The position numbers were made by a program, and so were the translations under genes. This document shows positions 39,101-51,593 of a stretch of 64,000 nt of DNA, piece by piece. The stretch covers positions 8,246,001-8,310,000 of the forward strand of contig OU612069.1 of the NCBI GenBank assembly GCA_914767715.1, read 5' to 3'. Position 1 is the first letter of the stretch, and every line of letters starts with the position of its first letter. The stretch is from Membranipora membranacea (taxonomy: Eukaryota; Bryozoa; Gymnolaemata; Cheilostomatida; Membraniporidae). The notes beneath the pieces were generated by a model that was not told the DNA's origin, made no database searches, and saw only the letters and a program-made list of their open reading frames with translations.

Positions 39101-40204
39101 CAGTAAAAAATTCAAAGTCTATCACAATCATATAAAACTCTGACCAGTTCAAGCCCTCAAACACCTTATTCAAAATCCAGAATATGGAGATTCTCAGATA
39201 ACCTGGCTGCTAATTAAGCTGACTTGAAATTTACAAAAATATACCAAGGGAGGGTATCACGCTTTTTTTTCGCTCGGATCAAAAAATAGATTTCGTTCCA
39301 ACCTACCTCAAAAGGAGAAGCAACTCCTGCTCGTCTCAAATCTGAAATCCGTTTTGTTTTGCGGGTCTCCCTTCTCCGTCAGCACCAACTTTAACGACGC
39401 CCTCTTTCGCACTAAAAAAACATGCCAAACGGCAGCAGTAAAAAATTCAAAGTCTATCACAATCATGTGAAACTCTGACCAGTTCAAGCCCTCAAACACC
39501 TTATTCAAAATCCAGAATATGGAGATTCTCAGATAACCTGGCTGCTAATTAAGCTGACTTGAAATTTACAAAAATATACCAAGGGAGGGTATCACGCTTT
39601 TTTTTCGCTCGGATCAAAAAATAGATTTCGTTCCAACCTACCTCAAAAGGAGAAGCAACTCCTGCTCGTCTCAAATCTGAAATCCGTTTTGTTTTGCGGG
39701 TCTCCCTTCTCCGTCAGCACCAACTTTAACGACGCCCTCTTTCGCACTAAAAAAACATGCCAAACGGCAGCAGTAAAAAATTCAAAGTCTATCACAATCA
39801 TGTGAAACTCTGACCAGTTCAAGCCCTCAAACACCTTATTCAAAATCCAGAATATGGAGATTCTCAGATAACCTGGCTGCTAATTAAGCTGACTTGAAAT
39901 TTACAAAAATATACCAAGGGAGGGTATCACGCTTTTTTTTCGCTCGGATCAAAAACTAGATTTCGTTCCAACCTACCTCAAAAGGAGAAGCAACTCCTGC
40001 TCGTCTCAAATCTGAAATCCGTTTTGTTTTGCGGGTCTCCCTTCTCCGTCAGCACCAACTTTAACGACGCCCACTTTCGCACTAAAAAAACATGCCAAAC
40101 GGCAGCAGTAAAAAATTCAAAGTCTATCACAATCATATGAAACTCTGACCAGTTCAAGCCCTCAAACACCTCATTCAAAATCCAGATTATGGAGATTCTC
40201 AGAT

Positions 40205-40539
40205 AACCTGGCTGCTAATTAAGCTGACTTGAAATTTACAAAAATATACCAAGGGAGGGTATCACGCTTTTTTTTCGCTTGGATCAAAAAATAGATTTCG
40301 TTCCAACCTACCTCAAAAGGAGAAGCAACTCCTGCTCGTCTCAAATCTGAAATCCGTTTTGTTTTGCGGGTCTCCCTTCTCCGTCAGCACCAACTTTAAC
40401 GACGCCCTCTTTCGCACTAAAAAAACATGCCAAACGGCAGCAGTAAAAAATTCAAAGTCTATCACAATCATATGAAACTCTGACCAGTTCAAGCCCTCAA
40501 ACACCTTATTCAAAATCCAGAATATGGAGATTCTCAGAT
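40205..40539 (+). repeat. Extra, apparently chimeric monomer in block C
   Basis: This monomer sits between the second aaaaactag/cctcattc monomer and the gagcgtatc monomer of block C and has no partner in block A. Its left part has cgcttggatc, as in the monomer that follows the first nested copy (38865). Its right part has T204 and an ordinary catatgaaac. The combination suggests a recombinant of two neighbouring variants. Confidence 0.7.
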
Positions 40540-41544
40540 AACCTGGCTGCTAATTAAGCTGACTTGAAATTTACAAAAATATACCAAGGGAGCGTATCAC
40601 GCTTTTTTTTCGCTCGGATCAAAAAATAGATTTCGTTCCAACCTACCTCAAAAGGAGAAGCAACTCCTGCTCGTCTCAAATCTGAAATCCGTTTTGTTTT
40701 GCGGGTCTCCCTTCTCCGTCAGCACCAACTTTAACGACGCCCTCTTTTGCACTAAAAAAACATGCCAAACGGCAGCAGTAAAAAATTCAAAGTCTATCAC
40801 AATCATATGAAACTCTGACCAGTTCAAGCCCTCAAACACCTTATTCAAAATCCAGAATATGGAGATTCTCAGATAACCTGGCTGCTAATTAAGCTGACTT
40901 GAAATTTACAAAAATATACCAAGGGAGGGTATCACGCTTTTTTTTCGCTCGGATCAAAAAATAGATTTCGTTCCAACCTACCTCAAAAGGAGAAGCAACT
41001 CCTGCTCGTCTCAAATCTGAAATCCGTTTTGTTTTGCGGGTCTCCCTTCTCCGTCAGCACCAACTTTAACGACGCCCTCTTTCGCACTAAAAAAACATGC
41101 CAAACGGCAGCAGTAAAAAATTCAAAGTCTATCACAATCATGTGAAACTCTGACCAGTTCAAGCCCTCAAACACCTTATTCAAAATCCAGAATATGGAGA
41201 TTCTCAGATAACCTGGCTGCTAATTAAGCTGACTTGAAATTTACAAAAATATACCAAGGGAGGGTATCACGCTTTTTTTTCGCTCGGATCAAAAAATAGA
41301 TTTCGTTCCAACCTACCTCAAAAGGAGAAGCAACTCCTGCTCGTCTCAAATCTGAAATCCGTTTTTTTTTGCGGGTCTCCCTTCTCCGTCAGCACCAACT
41401 TTAACGACGCCCTCTTTCGCACTAAAAAAACATGCCAAACGGCAGCAGTAAAAAATTCAAAGTCTATCACAATCATATGAAACTCTGACCAGTTCAAGCC
41501 CTCAAACACCTTATTCAAAATCCAGAATATGGAGATTCTCAGAT

Positions 41545-41878
41545 AACCTGGCTGCTAATTAAGCTGACTTGAAATTTACAAAAATATACCAAGGGAGGGT
41601 ATCACGCTTTTTTTTCGCTCGGATCAAAAAATAGATTTCGTTCCAACCTACCTCAAAAGGAGAAGCAACTCCTGCTCGTCTCAAATCTGAAATCCGTTTT
41701 GTTTTGCGGGTCTCCCTTCTCCGTCAGCACCAACTTTAACGACGCCCACTTTCGCACTAAAAAAACATGCCAAACGGCAGCAGTAAATACTCAAAGTCTA
41801 TCACAATCATATGAAACTCTGACCAGTTCAAGCCCTCAAACACCTTATTCAAAATCCAGAATATGGAGATTCTCAGAT
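41545..41878 (+). repeat. 334-bp variant monomer (-1)
   Basis: The usual gtaaaaaattcaaag reads gtaaatactcaaag near 41784-41797, one base shorter. The matching monomer in block A (30825) reads gtaaaaaactcaaag, so the pair share the ctcaaag change and the deletion arose afterwards in C. Confidence 0.85.
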
Positions 41879-43553
41879 AACCTGGCTGCTAATTAAGCTG
41901 ACTTGAAATTTACAAAAATATACCAAGGGAGGGTATCACGCTTTTTTTTCGCTCGGATCAAAAAATAGATTTCGTTCCAACCTACCTCAAAAGGAGAAGC
42001 AACTCCTGCTCGTCTCAAATCTGAAATCCGTTTTGTTTTGCGGGTCTCACTTCTCCGTCAGCACCAACTTTAACGACGCCCACTTTCGCACTAAAAAAAC
42101 ATGCCAAACGGCAGCAGTAAAAAATTCAAAGTCTATCACAATCATATGAAACTCTGACCAGTTCAAGCCCTCAAACACCTTATTCAAAATCCAGAATATG
42201 GAGATTCTCAGATAACCTGGCTGCTAATTAAGCTGACTTGAAATTTACAAAAATATACCAAGGGAGGGTATCACGCTTTTTTTTCGCTCGGATCAAAAAA
42301 TAGATTTCGTTCCAACCTACCTCAAAAGGAGAAGCAACTCCTGCTCGTCTCAAATCTGAAATCCGTTTTGTTTTGCGGGTCTCCCTTCTCCGTCAGCACC
42401 AACTTTAACGACGCCCACTTTCGCACTAAAAAAACATGCCAAACGGCAGCAGTAAAAAATTAGAAGTCTATCACAATCATATGAAACTCTGACCAGTTCA
42501 AGCCCTCAAACACCTTATTCAAAATCCAGAATATGGAGATTCTCAGGTAGCCTGGCTGCTAATTAAGCTGACTTGAAATTTACAAAAATATACCAAGGGA
42601 GGGTATCACGCTTTTTTTTCGCTCGGATCAAAAAATAGATTTCGTTCCAACCTACCTCAAAAGGAGAAGCAACTCCTGCTCGTCTCAAATCTGAAATCCG
42701 TTTTGTTTTGCGGGTCTCCCTTCTCCGTCAGCACCAACTTTAACGACGCCCTCTTTCGCACTAAAAAAACATGCCAAACGGCAGCAGTAAAAAATTAGAA
42801 GTCTATCACAATCATATGAAACTCTGACCAGTTCAAGCCCTCAAACACCTTATTCAAAATCCAGAATATGGAGATTCTCAGGTAGCCTGGCTGCTAATTA
42901 AACTGACTTGAAATTTACAAAAATATACCAAGGGAGGGTATCACGCTTTTTTTTTGCTCGGATCAAAAAATAGATTTCGTTCTAACCTACCTCAAAAGGA
43001 GAAGCAACTCCTGCTCGTCTCAAATCTGAAATCCGTTTTGTTTTGCGGGTCTCCCTTCTCCGTCAGCACCAACTTTAACGACGCCCACTTTCGCACTAAA
43101 AAAACATGCCAAACGGCAGCAGTAAAAAATTCAAAGTCTATCACAATCATATGAAACTCTGACCAGTTCAAGCCCTCAAACACCTTATTCAAAATCCAGA
43201 ATATGGAGATTCTCAGATAACCTGGCTGCTAATTAAGCTGACTTGAAATTTACAAAAATATACCAAGGGAGGGTATCACGCTTTTTTTTCGCTCGGATCA
43301 AAAAATAGATTTCGTTCCAACCTACCTCAAAAGGAGAAGCAACTCCTGCTCGTCTCAAATCTGAAATCCGTTTTGTTTTGCGGGTCTCCCTTCTCCGTCA
43401 GCACCAACTTTAACGACGCCCACTTTCGCACTAAAAAAACATGCCAAACGGCAGCAGTAAAAAATTCAAAGTCTATCACAATCATATGAAACTCTGACCA
43501 GTTCAAGCCCTCAAACACCTTATTCAAAATCCAGAATATGGAGATTCTCAGAT

Positions 43554-46500
43554 AACCTGGCTGCTAATTAAGCTGACTTGAAATTTACAAAAATATACCA
43601 AGGGAGGGTATCACGCTTTTTTTTCGCTCGGATCAAAAAATAGATTTCGTTCCAACCTACCTCAAAAGGAGAAGCAACTCCTGCTCGTCTCAAATCTGAA
43701 ATCCGTTTTGTTTTGCGGGTCTCCCTTCTCCGACAGCACCAACTTTAACGACGCCCTCTTTCGCACTAAGAAAACATGCCAAACGGCAGCAGTAAAAAAT
43801 TCAAAGTCTATCACAATCATATGAAACTCTGACCAGTTCAAGCCCTCAAACACCTTATTCAAAATCCAGAATATGGAGATTCTCAGATAACCTGGCTGCT
43901 AATTAAGCTGACTTGAAATTTACAAAAATATACCAAGGGAGGGTATCACGCTTTTTTTTCGCTCGGATCAAAAAATAGATTTCGTTCCAACCTACCTCAA
44001 AAGGAGAAGCAACTCCTGCTCGTCTCAAATCTGAAATCCGTTTTGTTTTGCGGGTCTCCCTTCTCCGTCAGCACCAACTTTAACGACGCCCACTTTCGCA
44101 CTAAAAAAACATGCCAAACGGCAGCAGTAAAAAATTCAAAGTCTATCACAATCATATGAAACTCTGACCAGTTCAAGCCCTCAAACACCTTATTCAAAAT
44201 CCAGAATATGGAGATTCTCAGATAACCTGGCTGCTAATTAAGCTGACTTGAAATTTACAAAAATATACCAAGGGAGGGTATCACGCTTTTTTTTCGCTCG
44301 GATCAAAAAATAGATTTCGTTCCAACCTACCTCAAAAGGAGAAGCAACTCCTGCTCGTCTCAAATCTGAAATCCGTTTTGTTTTGCAGGTCTCCCTTCTC
44401 CGTCAGCACCAACTTTAACGACGCCCTCTTTCGCACTAAAAAAACATGCCAAACGGCAGCAGTAAAAAATTCAAAGTCTATCACAATCATATGAAACTCT
44501 GACCAGTTCAAGCCCTCAAACACCTTATTCAAAATCCAGAATATGGAGATTCTCAGATAACCTGGCTGCTAATTAAGCTGACTTGAAATTTACAAAAATA
44601 TACCAAGGGAGGGTATCACGCTTTTTTTTCGCTCGGATCAAAAAATAGATTTCGTTCCAACCTACCTCAAAAGGAGAAGCAACTCCTGCTCGTCTCAAAT
44701 CTGAAATCCGTTTTGTTTTGCGGGTCTCCCTTCTCCGACAGCACCAACTTTAACGACGCCCTCTTTCGCACTAAAAAAACATGCCAAACGGCAGCAGTAA
44801 AAAATTCAAAGTCTATCACAATCATATGAAACTCTGACCAGTTCAAGCCCTCAAACACCTTATTCAAAATCCAGAATATGGAGATTCTCAGATAACCTGG
44901 CTGCTAATTAAGCTGACTTGAAATTTACAAAAATATACCAAGGGAGGGTATCACGCTTTTTTTTCGCTCGGATCAAAAAATAGATTTCGTTCCAACCTAC
45001 CTCAAAAGGAGAAGCAACTCCTGCTCGTCTCAAATCTGAAATCCGTTTTGTTTTGCGGGTCTCCCTTCTCCGTCAGCACCAACTTTAACGACGCCCACTT
45101 TCGCACTAAAAAAACATGCCAAACGGCAGCAGTAAAAAATTCAAAGTCTATCACAATCATATGAAACTCTGACCAGTTCAAGCCCTCAAACACCTTATTC
45201 AAAATCCAGAATATGGAGATTCTCAGATAACCTGGCTGCTAATTAAGCTGACTTGAAATTTACAAAAATATACCAAGGGAGGGTATCACGCTTTTTTTTC
45301 GCTCGGATCAAAAAATAGATTTCGTTCCAACCTACCTCAAAAGGAGAAGCAACTCCTGCTCGTCTCAAATCTGAAATCCGTTTTGTTTTGCAGGTCTCCC
45401 TTCTCCGTCAGCACCAACTTTAACGACGCCCTCTTTCGCACTAAAAAAACATGCCAAACGGCAGCAGTAAAAAATTCAAAGTCTATCACAATCATATGAA
45501 ACTCTGACCAGTTCAAGCCCTCAAACACCTTATTCAAAATCCAGAATATGGAGATTCTCAGATAACCTGGCTGCTAATTAAGCTGACTTGAAATTTACAA
45601 AAATATACCAAGGGAGGGTATCACGCTTTTTTTTCGCTCGGATCAAAAAATAGATTTCGTTCCAACCTACCTCAAAAGGAGAAGCAACTCCTGCTCGTCT
45701 CAAATCTGAAATCCGTTTTGTTTTGCGGGTCTCCCTTCTCCGTCAGCACCAACTTTAACGACGCCCACTTTCGCACTAAAAAAACATGCCAAACGGCAGC
45801 AGTAAAAAATTCAAAGTCTATCACAATCATATGAAACTCTGACCAGTTCAAGCCCTCAAACACCTTATTCAAAATCCAGAATATGGAGATTCTCAGATAA
45901 CCTGGCTGCTAATTAAGCTGACTTGAAATTTACAAAAATATACCAAGGGAGGGTATCACGCTTTTTTTTCGCTCGGATCAAAAAATAGATTTCGTTCCAA
46001 CCTACCTCAAAAGGAGAAGCAACTCCTGCTCGTCTCAAATCTGAAATCCGTTTTGTTTTGCGGGTCTCCCTTCTCCGTCAGCACCAACTTTAACGACGCC
46101 CACTTTCGCACTAAAAAAACATGCCAAACGGCAGCAGTAAAAAATTCAAAGTCTATCACAATCATATGAAACTCTGACCAGTTCAAGCCCTCAAACACCT
46201 TATTCAAAATCCAGAATATGGAGATTCTCAGATAACCTGGCTGCTAATTAAGCTGACTTGAAATTTACAAAAATATACCAAGGGAGGGTATCACGCTTTT
46301 TTTTCGCTCGGATCAAAAAATAGATTTCGTTCCAACCTACCTCAAAAGGAGAAGCAACTCCTGCTCGTCTCAAATCTGAAATCCGTTTTGTTTTGCAGGT
46401 CTCCCTTCTCCGTCAGCACCAACTTTAACGACGCCCTCTTTCGCACTAAAAAAACATGCCAAACGGCAGCAGTAAAAAATTCAAAGTCTATCACAATCAT

Positions 46501-46568
46501 ATGAAACTCTGACCAGTTCAAGCCCTCAAACACCTTATTCAAAATCCAGAATATGGAGATTCTCAGAT
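43554..46568 (+). repeat. 3-monomer higher-order repeat, three copies
   Basis: This is three 1005-bp units. Units 1 and 2 (43554, 44559) read T204 with ccgacagc, then ordinary, then T204 with gcaggtc. Unit 3 (45564) has an ordinary first monomer, then ordinary, then T204 with gcaggtc. The gcaggtc changes at 44386, 45391 and 46396 are exactly 1005 bp apart. It is the cleanest short HOR in the window. gcaggtc also occurs about 19 kb upstream at 25291, so this variant monomer has been moved or re-amplified. Confidence 0.9.
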
Positions 46569-48578
46569 AACCTGGCTGCTAATTAAGCTGACTTGAAATT
46601 TACAAAAATATACGAAGGGAGGGTATCACGCTTTTCTTTCGCTCGGATCAAAAAATAGATTTCGTTCCAACCTACCTCAAAAGGAGAAGCAACTCCTGCT
46701 CGTCTCAAATCTGAAATCCGTTTTGTTTTGCGGGTCTCCCTTCTCCGTCAGCACCAACTTTAACGACGCCCACTTTCGCACTAAAAAAACATGCCAAACG
46801 GCAGCAGTAAAAAATTCAAAGTCTATCACAATCATATGAAACTCTGACCAGTTCAAGCCCTCAAACACCTTATTCAAAATCCAGAACATGGAGATTCTCA
46901 GATAACCTGGCTGCTAATTAAGCTGACTTGAAATTTACAAAAATATACCAAGGGAGGGTATCACGCTTTTTTTTCGCTCGGATCAAAAAATAGATTTCGT
47001 TCCAACCTACCTCAAAAGGAGAAGCAACTCCTGCTCGTCTCAAATCTGAAATCCGTTTTGTTTTGCGGGTCTCACTTCTCCGTCAGCACCAACTTTAACG
47101 ACGCCCACTTTCGCACTAAAAAAACATGCCAAACGGCAGCAGTAAAAAATTCAAAGTCTATCACAATCATATGAAACTCTGACCAGTTCAAGCCCTCAAA
47201 CACCTTATTCAAAATCCAGAATATGGAGATTCTCAGATAACCTGGCTGCTAATTAAGCTGACTTGAAATTTACAAAAATATACCAAGGGAGGGTATCACG
47301 CTTTTTTTTCGCTCGGATCAAAAAAAAGATTTCGTTCCAACCTACCTCAAAAGGAGAAGCAACTCCTGCTCGTCTCAAATCTGAAATCCGTTTTGTTTTG
47401 CGGGTCTCCCTTCTCCGTCAGCACCAACTTTAACGACGCCCACTTTCGCACTAAAAAAACATGCCAAACGGCAGCAGTCAAAAATTCAAAGTCTATCACA
47501 ATCATATGAAACTCTGACCAGTTCAAGCCCTCAAACACCTTATTCAAAATCCAGAATATGGAGATTCTCAGATAACCTGGCTGCTAATTAAGCTGACTTG
47601 AAATTTACAAAAATATACCAAGGGAGGGTATCACGCTTTTTTTTCGCTCGGATCAAAAAATAGATTTCGTTCCAACCTACCTCAAAAGGAGAAGCAACTC
47701 CTGCTCGTCTCAAATCTGAAATCCGTTTTGTTTTGCGGGTCTCCCTTCTCCGTCAGCACCAACTTTAACGACGCCCACTTTCGCACTAAAAAAACATGCC
47801 AAACGGCAGCAGTAAAAAATTCAAAGTCTATCACAATCATATGAAACTCTGACCAGTTCAAGCCCTCAAACACCTTATTCAAAATCCAGAATATGGAGAT
47901 TCTCAGATAACCTGGCTGCTAATTAAGCTGACTTGAAATTTACAAAAATATACCAAGGGAGGGTATCACGCTTTTTTTTCGCTCGGATCAAAAAATAGAT
48001 TTCGTTCCAACCTACCTCAAAAGGAGAAGCAACTCCTGCTCGTCTCAAATCTGAAATCCGTTTTGTTTTGCGGGTCTCCCTTCTCCGTCAGCACCAACTT
48101 TAACGACGCCCTCTTTCGCACTAAAAAAACATGCCAAACGGCAGCAGTAAAAAATTCAAAGTCTATCACAATCATATGAAACTCTGACCAGTTCAAGCCC
48201 TCAAACACCTTATTCAAAATCCAGAATATGGAGATTCTCAGATAACCTGGCTGCTAATTAAGCTGACTTGAAATTTACAAAAATATACCAAGGGAGGGTA
48301 TAACGCTTTTTTTTCGCTCGGATCAAAAAATAGATTTCGTTCCAACCTACCTCAAAAGGAGAAGCAACTCCTGCTCGTCTCAAATCTGAAATCCGTTTTG
48401 TTTTGCGGGTCTCCCTTCTCCGTCAGCACCAACTTTAACGACGCCCTCTTTCGCACTAAAAAAACATGCCAAACGGCAGCAGTAAAAAATTCAAAGTCTA
48501 TCACAATCATATGAAACTCTGACCAGTTCAAGCCCTCAAACACCTTATTCAAAATCCAGAATATGGAGATTCTCAGAT
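46569..48578 (+). repeat. Satellite stretch without a clear HOR
   Basis: Six monomers of ordinary length. Private markers include atacgaagg near 46614, cagaacatgg near 46886, ggtctcact near 47073 (shared with 31330 and 42050), caaaaaaaga near 47324, gtcaaaaatt near 47479 and tataacgc near 48300. Two T204 monomers (47909, 48244) end the stretch and belong to a block repeated at 55279. Confidence 0.75.
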
Positions 48579-50588
48579 AACCTGGCTGCTAATTAAGCTG
48601 ACTTGAAATTTACAAAAATATACCAAGGGAGGGTATCACGCTTTTTTTTCGCTCGGATCAAAAAATAGATTTCGTTCCAACCTACCTCAAAAGGAGAAGC
48701 AACTCCTGCTCGTCTCAAATCTGAAATCCGTTTTGTTTTGCGGGTCTCCCTTCTCCGTCAGCACCAACTTTAACGACGCCCACTTTCGCACTAAAAAAAC
48801 ATGCCAAACGGCAGCAGTAAAAAATTCAAAGTCTATCACAATCATATGAAATTCTGACCAGTTCAAGCCCTCAAACACCTTATTCAAAATCCAGAATATG
48901 GAGAGTCTCAGATAACCTGGCTGCTAATTAAGCTGACTTGAAATTTACAAAAATATACCAAGGGAGGGTATCACGCTTTTTTTTCGCTCGGATCAAAAAA
49001 TAGATTTCGTTCCAACCTACCTCAAAAGGAGAAGCAACTCCTGCTCGTCTCAAATCTGAAATCCGTTTCGTTTTGCGGGTCTCCCTTCTCCGTCAGCACC
49101 AACTTTAACGACGCCCACTTTCGCACTAAAAAAACATGCCAAACGGCAGCAGTAAAAAATTCAAAGTCTATCGCAATCATATGAAACTCTGACCAGTTCA
49201 AGCCCTCAAACACCTTATTCAAAATCCAGAATATGGAGATTCTCAGATAACCTGGCTGCTAATTAAGCTGACTTGAAATTTACAAAAATATACCAAGGGA
49301 GGGTATCACGCTTTTTTTTCGCTCGGATCAAAAAATAGATTTCGTTCCAACCTACCTCAAAAGGAGAAGCAACTCCTGCTCGTCTCAAATCTGAAATCCG
49401 TTTTGTTTTGCGGGTCTCCCTTCTCCGTCAGCACCAACTTTAACGACGCCCTCTTTCGCACTAAAAAAACATGCCAATCGGCAGCAGTAAAAAATTCAAA
49501 GTCTATCACAATCATATGAAACTCTGACCAGTTCAAGCCCTCAAACACCTTATTCAAAATCCAGAATATGGAGATTCTCAGATAACCTGGCTGCTAATTA
49601 AGCTGACTTGAAATTTACAAAAATATACCAAGGGAGGGTATCACGCTTTTTTTTCGCTCGGATCAAAAAATAGATTTCGTTCCAACCTACCTCAAAAGGA
49701 GAAGCAACTTCTGATCGTCTCAAATCTGAAATCCGTTTTGTTTTGCGGGTCTCCCTTCTCCGTCAGCACCAACTTTAACGACGCCCACTTTCGCACTAAA
49801 AAAACATGCCATACGGCAGCAGTAAAAAATTCAAAGTCTATCACAATCATATGAAACTCTGACCAGTTCAAGCCCTCAAACACCTTATTCAAAATCCAGA
49901 ATATGGAGATTCTCAGATAACCTGGCTGCTAATTAAGCTGACTTGAAATTTACAAAAATATACCAAGGGAGGGTATCACGCTTTTTTTTCGCTCGGATCA
50001 AAAAATAGATTTCGTTCCAACCTACCTCAAAAGGAGAAGCAACTCCTGCTCGTCTCAAATCTAAAATCCGTTTCGTTTTGCGGGTCTCCCTTCTCCGTCA
50101 GCACCAACTTTAACGACGCCCACTTTCGCACTAAAAAAACATGCCAAACGGCAGCAGTAAAAAATTCAAAGTCTATCGCAATCATATGAAACTCTGACCA
50201 GTTCAAGCCCTCAAACACCTTATTCAAAATCCAGAATATGGAGATTCTCAGATAACCTGGCTGCTAATTAAGCTGACTTGAAATTTACAAAAATATACCA
50301 AGGGAGGGTATCACGCTTTTTTTTCGCTCGGATCAAAAAATAGATTTCGTTCCAACCTACCTCAAAAGGAGAAGCAACTCCTGCTCGTCTCAAATCTGAA
50401 ATCCGTTTTGTTTTGCGGGTCTCCCTTCTCCGTCAGCACCAACTTTAACGACGCCCTCTTTCGCACTAAAAAAACATGCCAAACGGCAGCAGTAAAAAAT
50501 TCAAAGTCTATCACAATCATATGAAACTCTGACCAGTTCAAGCCCTCAAACACCTTATTCAAAATCCAGAATATGGAGATTCTCAGAT
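48579..50588 (+). repeat. 3-monomer higher-order repeat, two copies
   Basis: This is two 1005-bp units (48579-49583 and 49584-50588), each ordinary, then tttcgttttg with tatcgcaatc, then T204. The paired markers (about 49068 and 50073; about 49172 and 50177) lie 1005 bp apart. The monomer at 50589 shares caacttctg with the one at 49584, so the period continues for one more monomer. Confidence 0.85.
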
Positions 50589-50923
50589 AACCTGGCTGCT
50601 AATTAAGCTGACTTGAAATTTACAAAAATATACCAAGGGAGGGTATCACGCTTTTTTTTCGCTCGGATCAAAAAATAGATTTCGTTCCAACCTACCTCAA
50701 AAGGAGAAGCAACTTCTGCTCGTCTCAAATCTGAAATCCGTTTTGTTTTGCGGGTCTCCCTTCTCCGTCAGCACCAACTTTAACGACGCCCACTTTCGCA
50801 CTAAAAAAACATGCCAAACGGCAGCAGTAAAAAATTCAAAGTCTATCACAATCATATGAAACTCTGACCAGTTCAAGCCCTCAAACACCTTATTCAAAAT
50901 CCAGAATATGGAGATTCTCAGAT

Positions 50924-51258
50924 AACCTGGCTGCTAATTAAGCTGACTTGAAATTTACAAAAATATACCAAGGGAGGGTATCACGCTTTTTTTTCGCTCG
51001 GATCAAAAAATAGATTTCGTTCCAACCTACCTCAAAAGGAGAAGCAACTCCTGCTCGTCTCAAATCTGAAATCCGTTTTGTTTTGCGGGTCTCCCTTCTC
51101 CGTCAGCACCAACTTTAACGACGCCCACTTTCGCACTAAAAAAACATGCCAAACGGCAGCAGTAAAAAATTCAAAGTCTATCACAATCATATGAAACTCT
51201 GACCAGTTCAAGCCCTCAAACACCTTATTCAAAATCCAGAATATGGAGATTCTCAGAT
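50924..51258 (+). repeat. Consensus-like reference monomer (335 bp)
   Basis: This monomer appears to match the majority base at every position and is a good reference; the next one (51259-51593) looks identical. Landmarks, as offsets from the monomer start: a TAATTA palindrome near 12-17; an ATACC/GGTAT dyad at 42-58; a T8 run at 64-71; an AGGAG/CTCCT dyad at 114-129; the GC-rich word gcggg near 162-166; the A/T dimorphic site at 204; an A7 run at 215-221; a TGCC/GGCA dyad at 224-235; the TCATATGA palindrome at 264-271; and an AGAAT/ATTCT dyad at 315-330. It has no coding signal. I saw no convincing half-length (about 167 bp) internal repeat, so 335 bp looks like the true basic unit. Confidence 0.9.
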
Positions 51259-51593
51259 AACCTGGCTGCTAATTAAGCTGACTTGAAATTTACAAAAATA
51301 TACCAAGGGAGGGTATCACGCTTTTTTTTCGCTCGGATCAAAAAATAGATTTCGTTCCAACCTACCTCAAAAGGAGAAGCAACTCCTGCTCGTCTCAAAT
51401 CTGAAATCCGTTTTGTTTTGCGGGTCTCCCTTCTCCGTCAGCACCAACTTTAACGACGCCCACTTTCGCACTAAAAAAACATGCCAAACGGCAGCAGTAA
51501 AAAATTCAAAGTCTATCACAATCATATGAAACTCTGACCAGTTCAAGCCCTCAAACACCTTATTCAAAATCCAGAATATGGAGATTCTCAGAT

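Larger units (their letters stand above)
36185..43553 (+). repeat. Superblock C: 22 monomers, copy of A with one extra monomer
   Basis: A 7369-bp block (22 x 335 - 1). It follows A monomer by monomer from the tctgtaatcc/gttagcacc opener to the ttctaacc closer, including the nested 4-monomer pair (38530, 39870), ggtctcact near 42050, two aattagaag+caggtagcc monomers and attaaactg. It differs by an extra monomer at 40205-40539, by nine rather than ten T in both poly-T monomers, and by a one-base deletion in 41545-41878. A and C differ from each other at few positions, so the duplication looks recent. Confidence 0.9.
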
